NCBI RefSeq assembly: GCF_000023785.1
Contig: NC_012982.1
Span: 1,798,001 to 1,862,000 of the forward strand
DNA length: 64,000 nucleotides
Reading direction: 5' to 3'
DNA from: Hirschia baltica ATCC 49814
Lineage (GTDB): Bacteria > Pseudomonadota > Alphaproteobacteria > Caulobacterales > Hyphomonadaceae
In this document: positions 10,627-19,347 of the stretch, in pieces
Position numbering within the stretch: position 1 is the stretch's first letter
How the letters are laid out: the number at the start of each line of letters is the position of its first letter
Notes under the pieces: generated by a model
Database searches by the model: none
What the model was told of the DNA's origin: nothing
The model's input: only the letters and a program-made list of their open reading frames with translations
Program-made: the position numbers and the translations under genes

Positions 10627-12531
10627 ATGCTGTCTATCGTCCGCCGTATGGTACGGTCAAAACTAATGTTGGTCGTGATCGGTTTACTTATCGTTGGACT
10701 AGCCGGAATGGGGTTGCCCGACATGTTTTCCTCTTCTGAACCTAGAGGAATGATCAGCGCAGGTGATCGATTCATCGTTAAAAGAGATATAGACAATCGT
10801 ATTGATACCTATCTGCGTAGCGTTAGAGAATCTGAAGGACGAACTATTTCTCGTCAAGAAGCCGCCAAAGCTGGAGTAATCCAACAGATTCTTCAATCCG
10901 TCGCTAGTGAAACAGCTTTATTGGCCTTTGCTGATAAAGAAAAAATATCTGCAAGTCGGTATGCTGTAACAGACATGGTTGTGAATGCTCCTCGTTTTAA
11001 AAATGCTGTGACCGGTGAATTTGATGATGCTTCATTTAAAGATTTCGCTAGATTGCAAGGGTTAAGCGTTCGTCAGTTGGAGACAAACTTAAAAGAAAGC
11101 TTCACGAGAGAGTATATCGCCGATGCAGTTTCAACTGGTGTAAACACACCCGATGCTCTTGGTAAGGTATGGATAACGTCGCAATCTGAACAACGAGAAT
11201 TTTCTTATGTGAAAATTCCCAATGACGTTTCAGATGAAGGAATACTTCCTACTGATGAAGAAGTCGCTGCATTTTATGAAGAAAACAAAACTGCTTTCAC
11301 TCAACCAAAGCGAAAAGCACTATCTATTCTTTCTATTTCGCCAATTGATTTTATAGGCAGCGTAGAAATTCCGGAAACAGTATTAAAAGATGAATACGAT
11401 CTGAGAATTAAAGAATTTTCGTCACCTGAGTCTAGGGAGATAAAAGAATTTAGTTCCAGTGACCGACGTCTCGTTCAGCAAGCTGTTGATGAAATAGGTG
11501 CTGGTGGTGATGTTGAAACCGTTCTTTCTAGCCTGCCAGATTTAGTAGTCACGACGAAAATTGTAACAAGAGATCAAATTTCCGACGAAGAATATGCTAA
11601 AACAGCCTTCATTGTTCCAGAAGATACACATTTTGGCGTATTCGAACTTGGAGAAGGAAATTGGACTGGAGCATATGTCGACACCATCTATCCAGGGACT
11701 CCTAAACCATTCGAAACAGTTTCTGACCAGATTTTTACCGAGCTAGCTACAGTAGCAGCAGAGCAGATATTTGAACGCAAACAAGAAGAAATGTTTGATT
11801 TCGTCGGCGGAGGTTTTAACCTAGAAGAAGCAGCTGACGCATTAGGTGTTCCTCTCATGAAATATAGTGCCATTGATGCACAAGGACGTACAGAAGAGGG
11901 TCATTTATTGGGCGGTATTGTGTTTCGTCCAGATGCTATGGAAACTATACAAAGCCTAGATTTTGAAGACGAAATGAGTGAAATCTTAGATGATGCAAAC
12001 AACGGCATTTATGTCATTCGCCTAGATACCGTTGAGGAAGGTTTCATACCTGAACTTGCTGATGTTAAATCATTGGCCACAGAAAGCTATAAAATATACC
12101 AAGCGTCTCAAGCTTCTGAAAAACTAGCAAACGACCTTCTAGATCGTGCTAAGGCACTTGATGATCTTTCAGAAGCAGCATCTGAATTAGGCCTAGACTA
12201 TGTAAAGCCTGAACAGAATCTCAATCGTCGGGAAGCTCCAGAAGGCGTCACGCGCTCTATGGCCTATCAACTGCTTGGTGCGAAAGCGGGTGATTATGTA
12301 GTTGCGTCAGAACAGGATGGCTCGAAAACAGTCCTTCATCTTGAAAATGTCTCTAATTTAGAGCCTGAAATGTTGGAAACGCTCGCCTCTTCAGGCAAAA
12401 GAGCTGTGTCAGAGAGCCTAGAAGCTGACATTCAAAGAGCATTTGTAGAAGCGGTCATGGAAGACGCCAAAATTGAAGTTAATAATAATGCAGTGTCAGA
12501 ATATATCCAATCCATGGCCAGTCCCCAATGA
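10627..12531 (+). CDS. ppiD: PpiD/SurA-N-type periplasmic folding factor
   Basis: A 634-residue membrane-anchored periplasmic chaperone of the PpiD family, which helps proteins emerging from the Sec translocon. It has a short basic N-terminus (MLSIVRRMVRSK), one transmembrane helix (about 12-30), a SurA_N-like chaperone region (about 45-190), and a central parvulin-like domain that is poorly conserved. PPIase activity is therefore uncertain. A C-terminal helical region is rich in acidic residues. The start at 10627 follows GGGAGAT; the upstream in-frame codon at 10597 has no such support. Its stop overlaps the trpE start (ATGA), so it is transcriptionally and translationally linked to trp. 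Confidence 0.85.
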   Translation: MLSIVRRMVRSKLMLVVIGLLIVGLAGMGLPDMFSSSEPRGMISAGDRFIVKRDIDNRIDTYLRSVRESEGRTISRQEAAKAGVIQQILQSVASETALLAFADKEKISASRYAVTDMVVNAPRFKNAVTGEFDDASFKDFARLQGLSVRQLETNLKESFTREYIADAVSTGVNTPDALGKVWITSQSEQREFSYVKIPNDVSDEGILPTDEEVAAFYEENKTAFTQPKRKALSILSISPIDFIGSVEIPETVLKDEYDLRIKEFSSPESREIKEFSSSDRRLVQQAVDEIGAGGDVETVLSSLPDLVVTTKIVTRDQISDEEYAKTAFIVPEDTHFGVFELGEGNWTGAYVDTIYPGTPKPFETVSDQIFTELATVAAEQIFERKQEEMFDFVGGGFNLEEAADALGVPLMKYSAIDAQGRTEEGHLLGGIVFRPDAMETIQSLDFEDEMSEILDDANNGIYVIRLDTVEEGFIPELADVKSLATESYKIYQASQASEKLANDLLDRAKALDDLSEAASELGLDYVKPEQNLNRREAPEGVTRSMAYQLLGAKAGDYVVASEQDGSKTVLHLENVSNLEPEMLETLASSGKRAVSESLEADIQRAFVEAVMEDAKIEVNNNAVSEYIQSMASPQ

Positions 12532-13988
12532 CCCGAACAGCCAATAAGCCTTCTTCACTAGTGAAGCTGAAAATTCGTCGACGTTTGGACGATATTGAAA
12601 CGCCAGTATCTGCCATGCTCAAGCTGGACCCAAACAATGCCGGAACGTTTTTGTTTGAATCAGTTCTAGGCGGTGAACAAAGAGGTCGCTATTCTTTTAT
12701 CGGAACGAGACCAAATTTGTGGTGGAAAGTTGAGGACGGAGTCGCTCTCACATCAGACACCAACACTTTTGAGAATGTCCTGCATAGATCAACAGATCCA
12801 ATGCAGGATGTGAGGCGCTTCATAAATTTATGTGAAGTCGATATTGATGAAAGTGAAGATTTACCACCAATGATCGCCGGTGCTTTTGGCTATTTGGGGT
12901 ATGATATGATCCGGTATGTCGAAACTCTTCCAACAGCTCCAGAAGATTCCTTACAGGTGCCTGAAGCAGTCTTAATGCGCCCCGCTGTCATCCTTATCTT
13001 TGATTCGGTTAAACAAGAAATTATTCTCGCGACCCCAATTACCGAGGACGAAAAAACTGCTGACGCTTTATTAGATGAGATAGAAACACTTCTAGATGCG
13101 CCATTGGGCGTGCACAGACCGGTAGACCGTGAGATCGAACCGATTGAGTTCTCTTCAAACACTACACCATCTCGTTATTCAGAAATCGTTAAAAAGGCAC
13201 AAGACTATATCCGAGCTGGAGACATCTTCCAGGTCGTTCCAAGTCAGCGTTTCTCAACCGATTTTGATGTCTCACCTTTTGCATTGTATAGAGCTCTTAG
13301 ACGGTTAAACCCTTCCCCTTTCCTGTTTTTCGTCAATCTAGGCGATTTTCAAGTCATTGGATCTAGCCCTGAAATTTTGGTTCGACTTCGCAATGATACA
13401 GTCTCGATAAGACCGATTGCCGGCACACTTCCTCGTGGGAAAACGCCAGAAGAAGACATTTCAAACGAAAAGACATTACTCGCGGACCCAAAAGAACTTG
13501 CAGAGCATTTGATGCTTCTTGATCTTGGGCGTAATGATGTTGGCAGAGTTGCTCAATACGGTAGTGTCGAGGTAACAGAACAATTCATTATTGAGCGTTA
13601 TTCTCATGTGATGCACATTGTTTCAAATGTTGAAGGTAAATTACGTGATGGCGAAGATGCAGTGTCTGCTTTAATGGCGGGATTTCCTGCTGGCACCGTA
13701 TCTGGGGCCCCAAAAATACGGGCTATGGAAATCATCAATGAGCTGGAGTCCAACAAGCGCGGCGTTTATGGCGGCGGTATTGGATATTTTGGGTCTGATG
13801 GCAATATGGATATGTGTATTGCATTGAGAACTGCAGTCATCAAAGATAAAAAACTACACGTGCAAGCGGGGGGTGGTGTCGTTCTCGACAGTGATCCAGA
13901 CAAAGAATTCCAAGAAACAGTTCACAAGGCAAGTGCACTTTTTAGAGCTGCTGAAGATGCTGCCCGTTATGAAGGAGGCAACAAATGA
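12528..13988 (+). CDS. trpE: Anthranilate synthase component I
   Basis: Converts chorismate to anthranilate with ammonia from TrpG, the first committed step of tryptophan synthesis. 486 residues. The chorismate-binding domain has the family blocks FQVVPSQRF, GSSPEILVRL, PIAGTLPRGKTPEED, GRNDVGRVA, MHIVSNVEG and the C-terminal ALRTAVIKDKKLHVQAGGG (19 residues). The N-terminal allosteric LLES-type Trp site appears as FLFESVLGGEQRGRYSFIG. Four-base overlaps with ppiD and trpG indicate translational coupling. Confidence 0.97.
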   Translation: MTRTANKPSSLVKLKIRRRLDDIETPVSAMLKLDPNNAGTFLFESVLGGEQRGRYSFIGTRPNLWWKVEDGVALTSDTNTFENVLHRSTDPMQDVRRFINLCEVDIDESEDLPPMIAGAFGYLGYDMIRYVETLPTAPEDSLQVPEAVLMRPAVILIFDSVKQEIILATPITEDEKTADALLDEIETLLDAPLGVHRPVDREIEPIEFSSNTTPSRYSEIVKKAQDYIRAGDIFQVVPSQRFSTDFDVSPFALYRALRRLNPSPFLFFVNLGDFQVIGSSPEILVRLRNDTVSIRPIAGTLPRGKTPEEDISNEKTLLADPKELAEHLMLLDLGRNDVGRVAQYGSVEVTEQFIIERYSHVMHIVSNVEGKLRDGEDAVSALMAGFPAGTVSGAPKIRAMEIINELESNKRGVYGGGIGYFGSDGNMDMCIALRTAVIKDKKLHVQAGGGVVLDSDPDKEFQETVHKASALFRAAEDAARYEGGNK

Positions 13989-14587
13989 TCAGAGGTTCTC
14001 TTTCACGGTCTAAACCCAATATTTTAGTGATAGATAATTACGATAGTTTTACGTGGAATCTAGTGCACTATCTTGAAGAATTAGGTGGGAAGACAGACGT
14101 CGTCCGCAATGATAAATTTTCAGTACAAGAACTTTTAGACAAACGTCCAGATGGCGTAATTCTGTCTCCAGGCCCCAAAACACCTCAAGATGCTGGTGTT
14201 TGTATAGAGCTCCTTCAAACAGCTCCTGACGATCTCCCGATTTTTGGTGTTTGCCTTGGCCACCAAGCAATTGGAGAGGCCTTTGGCGGAAAAGTTATTT
14301 CAGCTAAAACTATTCTCCACGGTAAGACATCGGCGGTCACACATGCTGGTGGAAGTATGTTTAAAGGCATCCCGAAGATGTTTGGAGCCGTTAGATACCA
14401 CTCACTCGCCGTAAAACGTGAAGCCTTGCCAAATGTTTTGAAAATCGAAGCAGAGACGGACGATGGAGAAATCATGGCACTTTCCCATGCCACACGTCCT
14501 TTGTATGGTGTTCAATTCCACCCTGAATCCATAGGCTCAGAACACGGCCACACTCTTTTGAGTAATTTTTTAAATCTCACGCGATAG
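13985..14587 (+). CDS. trpG: Anthranilate synthase component II, glutamine amidotransferase
   Basis: Supplies ammonia from glutamine to TrpE. 200 residues with the class I GATase triad: Cys in FGVCLGHQAIGEAFGG, and His and Glu in VQFHPESIGSEHG. The N-terminal NILVIDNYDSFTWNLVHYLE is typical. The ATG at 13985 overlaps the trpE stop by 4 bp. About ten residues precede the conserved start, so a slightly later initiation is possible, but the overlap favours this codon. Confidence 0.97.
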   Translation: MIRGSLSRSKPNILVIDNYDSFTWNLVHYLEELGGKTDVVRNDKFSVQELLDKRPDGVILSPGPKTPQDAGVCIELLQTAPDDLPIFGVCLGHQAIGEAFGGKVISAKTILHGKTSAVTHAGGSMFKGIPKMFGAVRYHSLAVKREALPNVLKIEAETDDGEIMALSHATRPLYGVQFHPESIGSEHGHTLLSNFLNLTR

Positions 14588-14599
14588 GCACGAAGCAAA

Positions 14600-15622
14600 A
14601 TGAGCGAAGTCGTCAAACTGACTGTCTCCCAACTTGTGGATCGTCAGGCTCCATCACAGGATTTGATAAAACAGTCCTTTGATGAAATCCTAAGCGGTAA
14701 TGTCGACCCAATTCTAATTTCAGCTTTCCTTGTTGGGCTTAGAATAAAAGGTGAAAGTGTTGATGACATTCATGCAGCAGCATCAGTTATGCGCGAGCAT
14801 TCAACCAAAGTCCGCGCACCAGATGATGTTGTTGATACATGCGGAACTGGCGGCCTACCATTTAAAACCCTAAACACATCTACTGCTTCAGCTATAGTGA
14901 CTGCAGGCGCTGGTGGCCGTGTTGCTAAACATGGTAATAGATCCACACCACCCAAAACAGGCTCTGCCGATGTTTTAGAGACCTTGGGCGTACGTCTAGA
15001 TATTTCCCCAGAGCAGTTCGATGAATGTTTAAAGCATGCGCGTGTTGGTTTTATGTTTGCGCGGCAACACCATACTGCCATGCGTCATGTCGCGCCTGTT
15101 CGCCAAGCACTTTCAACCAGAACTATTTTTAATGTTTTGGGCCCCTTAACAAATCCGGCAAATGCAAAATATCAAGTGCTTGGTGTGTTCAGTAAAGAGT
15201 GGCTTAATCCCCTCGCCCAAGTGCTACAACGCTTAGGCACAAAGAAAGCATGGATTGTACATGGTGAGGATGGACTTGACGAAATTTCTATAACTGGAAC
15301 CACCCACGCTATCGAAATTACCCCAACAACAATCACACCCTTTTCAATTCATCCAGATGATGTTGGTTTGAAAATTTCATCATTTGAAGAATTAAAAGGC
15401 GGTAATAGCCTAGAAAATGCTGATGCTATTAGAAGACTATTAGAGGGCGAAAAATTTGCTTTTAGAAATGTCGTCGCGATGAATGCGGGAGCTGCATTGT
15501 ACGTTTCTCAAAAAGCGAATACTCATAAAGAAGGTGTAGAAATGGCACTGGAATCTATAGATTCAGGTCGAGCTTTAGACACTCTAAAAGCGCTTATTAA
15601 ATACTCGAATAAAGATAGTTAG
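14600..15622 (+). CDS. trpD: Anthranilate phosphoribosyltransferase
   Basis: Transfers phosphoribose from PRPP to anthranilate. 340 residues. The glycine-rich PRPP-binding motif VDTCGTGGLPFKTLNTST is present, followed by KHGNRS (KHGNR substrate motif) and FNVLGPLTNPA. The C-terminus keeps the usual NAGAALYV. It starts 12 bp after trpG and ends with TAG directly abutting the trpC ATG. Confidence 0.97.
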   Translation: MSEVVKLTVSQLVDRQAPSQDLIKQSFDEILSGNVDPILISAFLVGLRIKGESVDDIHAAASVMREHSTKVRAPDDVVDTCGTGGLPFKTLNTSTASAIVTAGAGGRVAKHGNRSTPPKTGSADVLETLGVRLDISPEQFDECLKHARVGFMFARQHHTAMRHVAPVRQALSTRTIFNVLGPLTNPANAKYQVLGVFSKEWLNPLAQVLQRLGTKKAWIVHGEDGLDEISITGTTHAIEITPTTITPFSIHPDDVGLKISSFEELKGGNSLENADAIRRLLEGEKFAFRNVVAMNAGAALYVSQKANTHKEGVEMALESIDSGRALDTLKALIKYSNKDS

Positions 15623-16417
15623 ATGAAGACCGCACTCGATAAAATTATTGACTACAAACGAGAAGAAGTAGCATCTTTAAAGATCAAACTATCAGCAAGT
15701 ACTCTTCACTCAGATGCCCTGCGACGGACGCCTCCTAGAGGTTTTGCACAACAGATGTTGTCCATTGCCAAAACTGACGAAAATGCTCTGATATGCGAGA
15801 TAAAGCGAAAGAGCCCATCTGCAGGCAATATAAACACGCTAAAAAACCCAATTTTAGCGGCTCAATCATATGTTGATGGCGGCGCTGCTTGCATTTCCGT
15901 ACTCACGGATGGCCCAAGTTTTGGCGGTTCCCTCGAAGATATGATTGCTGTTAGAGATGCTGTATCAATCCCAGTCCTTCGCAAAGATTTTATGATTGAT
16001 GAAATTCAAATATTAGAAGCCCGTGCAGCAGGTGCTGACGCTATTCTTCTGATCATGTCTGTTTTAGATAAAGAGCACGCTTTGAGTCTGCATCAATGTG
16101 CTGAAGACCTAGGTATGTCTATATTATTAGAGGCACATAATGAGGCTGAATTAGAACAAGCCCTGTCACTTCCCTCTCCACTCGTTGGGGTCAATAACCG
16201 TGACCTTAAGAGAATGGTGACTGAATTAGAGACGACGGAACGTTTATCTTCCATGGTGCCAACAGACAAATTACTGATTTCAGAAAGTGGAATTAAAACC
16301 ACGGAAGATATACATCGTCTCCGTAAAACAGGAGCACGTGGTTTTTTGATTGGAGAAAGTCTCATGAAATCAGAAGACATAGTTAAAAGTGTTCGAGAAC
16401 TTCGCGATATAAAGTAA
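15623..16417 (+). CDS. trpC: Indole-3-glycerol phosphate synthase
   Basis: TIM-barrel enzyme forming indole-3-glycerol phosphate from CdRP. 264 residues. It has the conserved CEIKRKSPSAGNI (catalytic Lys and Ser-Pro), VLRKDFMIDE (catalytic Lys), LLEAHNEAE (Glu), GVNNRDLK (Asn) and LISESGI motifs. It starts on the base after the trpD stop. No trpF domain is fused. In many alphaproteobacteria moaC and moeA follow here; in this genome lexA comes next. Confidence 0.97.
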   Translation: MKTALDKIIDYKREEVASLKIKLSASTLHSDALRRTPPRGFAQQMLSIAKTDENALICEIKRKSPSAGNINTLKNPILAAQSYVDGGAACISVLTDGPSFGGSLEDMIAVRDAVSIPVLRKDFMIDEIQILEARAAGADAILLIMSVLDKEHALSLHQCAEDLGMSILLEAHNEAELEQALSLPSPLVGVNNRDLKRMVTELETTERLSSMVPTDKLLISESGIKTTEDIHRLRKTGARGFLIGESLMKSEDIVKSVRELRDIK

Positions 16418-16434
16418 AGAGTTTTGTTCCAGCA

Positions 16435-16463
16435 TTGACCCAAACAGAGAACACATGTAGAAC
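16435..16463 (+). promoter_or_regulatory. lexA promoter with overlapping SOS box
   Basis: TTGACC (16435-16440), a 17-bp spacer and TAGAAC (16458-16463) form a sigma70-type promoter. An exact alphaproteobacterial SOS box, GAAC-N7-GAAC, occupies 16449-16463, covering the spacer and the -10. The second half-site starts 37 bp before the lexA ATG. This is the expected architecture for LexA autorepression. Confidence 0.85.
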
Positions 16464-16499
16464 TTATCGTGACTCGAAAATTTGGATCGGTGGTATCAC

Positions 16500-17186
16500 A
16501 TGCTTACGAACAAACAACGCGAACTTCTTTTGTTCATTCATCAACGTATAAAAGAAACGGGGGTATCGCCCTCATTTGATGAAATGAAATCAGCGTTGGA
16601 CCTTGCCTCCAAATCAGGCATTCATAGGCTAATTACTGCTCTGGAAGAGCGTGGTTTTTTAAGACGTCTTCCCCACCGTGCACGCGCAATAGAAGTCTTA
16701 AAACTTCCCGAAAGTGCTACACCTTCCGCGCCCCCTCTGGGACGTTCCAGTTTCAAACCAGCTATCGTCAGCAGAGATGGTGTATCGTCTAAAAACGTAG
16801 CTAATGATACAATTCCAGTTCTTGGTCGTATCGCTGCTGGTGTTCCGATCGCTGCGATTCAGAATGAAACTGATAGAATTACAGCACCTACTCTTGGGAT
16901 GAATTCTGATCAGCATTTCGCGTTGGAAGTCCAAGGGGATTCCATGATCGAAGCAGGTATTCTTGATGGTGACATCGTCATTTTGAAAAAAGGTGACACT
17001 GCTATTTCTGGAGAAATCGTTGTCGCTCTCGTTAACGAGGAAGAAGCGACTTTAAAAAGAATTCGAAAACGCAATGGCTCAATTGCCTTGGAAGCTGCTA
17101 ATCCAGCATACGAGACAAGGATTTTCGGACCGGACAAAGTTCGCGTACAAGGAAAGCTAGTCGCACTCGTGCGTCAGTACCATTAA
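16500..17186 (+). CDS. lexA: LexA SOS-response repressor
   Basis: Represses DNA-damage genes and self-cleaves when stimulated by RecA filaments. 228 residues. The N-terminal winged helix-turn-helix spans about 1-65, with the alphaproteobacterial recognition region [20 protein letters not shown]. Cleavage would occur between Ala113 and Gly114 in GRIAAGVP. The catalytic dyad is Ser148 (QGDSMIEAG) and Lys186 (ATLKRI). The start [10 protein letters not shown] matches the family; an upstream in-frame ATG at 16482 has no support. The exact SOS box in its promoter confirms autoregulation. It converges with comEC, leaving 20 bp. Confidence 0.97.
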   Translation: MLTNKQRELLLFIHQRIKETGVSPSFDEMKSALDLASKSGIHRLITALEERGFLRRLPHRARAIEVLKLPESATPSAPPLGRSSFKPAIVSRDGVSSKNVANDTIPVLGRIAAGVPIAAIQNETDRITAPTLGMNSDQHFALEVQGDSMIEAGILDGDIVILKKGDTAISGEIVVALVNEEEATLKRIRKRNGSIALEAANPAYETRIFGPDKVRVQGKLVALVRQYH

Positions 17187-17206
17187 GATCATTGCTGCAA
17201 TAACTT

Positions 17207-19198
17207 TTAGTTCCAAGGGCGATTTTGACTAGGGAAATATTTTATATAAAAATTTTCCCTACGCTTGGTCACGCTTATCCCTTTTTGAATATATGAAGTT
17301 GAAATGGGTAAGCATATTTCCTCTTTGCTTGCATGAACTCGAAGAAAGAACGGTGCTTCCTCTTCTGGATATACGCCGCACTTATGCTCGGTCACTTCGA
17401 TACGATAGTCATCATTGCTAACATTTACTGGCACATTATTTTTTAAAAATATTGGTTCTTCGAGCATTTCGTCTTTGAGTTTTAACGGAACTAAACCTGA
17501 TTTTTTCATGTTTTCAGGCAGTATTCTAATCCAATGTGAGGCCTCTTTCGCATATATAATTAAGTCTTTATCCACATAAATTATCGGGTTTCTCTGCCAA
17601 TAAACAGAAGCGAGAGCTAATATGAGGCAAAATGCTCCAATAATTTTGTAATACTTTTTCAAAAGAATGATGAGCAATCCGCTTGCTATCAACAGAATAA
17701 ATGTTGGAACCTGAAATGAAGCTAGGTTTCCATCTGGTGAATGCTCTTGAAAAAAGCGCGATATCTTTAAAACAACCTCTAGGGACACGCCAAAACTGTG
17801 AAGCATTGGCTCTTGCCAGCCAAATGGAGTTAAAATCATCGCAAACGCTGCTGATGGAGCTGCCCAAAGCGAGATGATGGGCATGACGACTAGGTTCGAT
17901 AATATACTTAGCGGTGCGATGCGCCCGAAATGAAAAGCAGCAAATGGAGCTGTCGCGATGGAAGCGGTGACTGATGTACCAAAAACGGCGATTAACCACC
18001 CCCAAAACCGTCCAACTAAATTATTAGATTTTTGAATTGGCCAATTTTCATACAACGCGATTAGCGCTGCTGTCGCGGCAAATGACATTTGAAACCCGGG
18101 GCTAACGACGGTTTCAGGCTGAATGCATATCACAACCACCATTGCCACTGCCAAACTCCTCACCGAGAATGCTGGACGATCAATAAGGACCGCAATGAGG
18201 GCCACCATCGCCATGATATAAGCCCGCTGAGTGGCTACCGAAGCCCCTGAAAGAAACAAATAGGTCGATGAACCAATGATCGCGGCTAAAGCTGATAATT
18301 TCTGAGCAGGTATTCGCAATGCTGCAAATTCAAACCATGGTATAATAAACCGAAACAATGCGAAAAACACACCGGCAGCTAACCCCATGTGCAAGCCTGA
18401 TATAGCTAATAGGTGCGCGAGCCCAACTGAGCGCAAAGTATCTTGGTCTTCAAGGCTAAGAAAACTACGCTCGCCCGTAATCATAGCAGTTGCCATTCCA
18501 CCAGACACATGGCCCAATAAATCGTGAATATATACAGATATTGATCGTCTAATCGCATCCACGCGGATCGCTATACGTGCGATTAAGTCCCGCTCTTCGA
18601 CACTTGACGTATTTATCGGTTTACAACGTCCAAGAACAAAACCAACACCTCCCAATTTTTCAAAAAATGCCTGTCGATTGAAATTATAATCACCGGCGAT
18701 CAAAGGTTTTGGTGGTGGAGACAAAAACACATAACAGCTGACAGATCGTCCAGGCCACAAATTTGTCTCAAATTTCTGTGTGACGCGAACAAATTCGGGC
18801 GTATCTCTTTTGGGCAAATTAGAAATCGCACCAACTCGTATTCTTAATCGATTTCCCTTTGCCCCATTTTCAATTTGAACCAGCTCTCCCTCGACCGTTA
18901 CCGGACCGATATTGTATTCAATTTTAGGCGCGCTAACGATTGATGTTCGCGCTTTAATAACAGTAACACCAGCTAGAAACCACAATGCAAAAAATAGCAA
19001 AAGATTGATAAAATGCTTACCAAATAAAACTGAAACTTTGAGGACAAAAACCACACCAATTGAGCAAAAAATGACGAACCGCCATGAAGGTTCGTGATCT
19101 AGCTCTAAATAAACAGCGATTCCTGACATGAGACAGAGTGGATATAAAAGTGATATTCTTAACGCATGCTGCTCACTAAAATGCTCAAAGAACTTCAT
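17207..19198 (-). CDS. comEC: ComEC/Rec2 family DNA-uptake channel protein
   Basis: Polytopic inner-membrane protein thought to pass single-stranded DNA into the cytoplasm during transformation. 663 residues. Two N-terminal transmembrane segments are followed by a soluble OB-like (DUF4131) region (about 75-200) and then the Competence domain (about 225-500) with LAHLLAISGLHMGLAAGV and many hydrophobic helices. The C-terminal ~100 residues lack the HxHxDH metallo-beta-lactamase motif found in Bacillus ComEC. The start is the ATG at 19198, preceded at 6 bp by AGAGGA; an in-frame TTG at 19219 is less likely. Whether this organism is competent cannot be inferred. Confidence 0.9.
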   Translation of the reverse strand: MKFFEHFSEQHALRISLLYPLCLMSGIAVYLELDHEPSWRFVIFCSIGVVFVLKVSVLFGKHFINLLLFFALWFLAGVTVIKARTSIVSAPKIEYNIGPVTVEGELVQIENGAKGNRLRIRVGAISNLPKRDTPEFVRVTQKFETNLWPGRSVSCYVFLSPPPKPLIAGDYNFNRQAFFEKLGGVGFVLGRCKPINTSSVEERDLIARIAIRVDAIRRSISVYIHDLLGHVSGGMATAMITGERSFLSLEDQDTLRSVGLAHLLAISGLHMGLAAGVFFALFRFIIPWFEFAALRIPAQKLSALAAIIGSSTYLFLSGASVATQRAYIMAMVALIAVLIDRPAFSVRSLAVAMVVVICIQPETVVSPGFQMSFAATAALIALYENWPIQKSNNLVGRFWGWLIAVFGTSVTASIATAPFAAFHFGRIAPLSILSNLVVMPIISLWAAPSAAFAMILTPFGWQEPMLHSFGVSLEVVLKISRFFQEHSPDGNLASFQVPTFILLIASGLLIILLKKYYKIIGAFCLILALASVYWQRNPIIYVDKDLIIYAKEASHWIRILPENMKKSGLVPLKLKDEMLEEPIFLKNNVPVNVSNDDYRIEVTEHKCGVYPEEEAPFFLRVHASKEEICLPISTSYIQKGISVTKRRENFYIKYFPSQNRPWN

Positions 19199-19347
19199 TT
19201 TTAATCCTCTAAATAACAAAATTTAGAAGTTTTGGAGCCACAAGACTTGCCCAAATAGGTTCTGATGTGTTCTTCAAGAGCGTAAATACCTGAGGCGATA
19301 TCAAGCCAATAGGTTTGCTACATATAAACGTTTTTTTGAAAGTTCTT

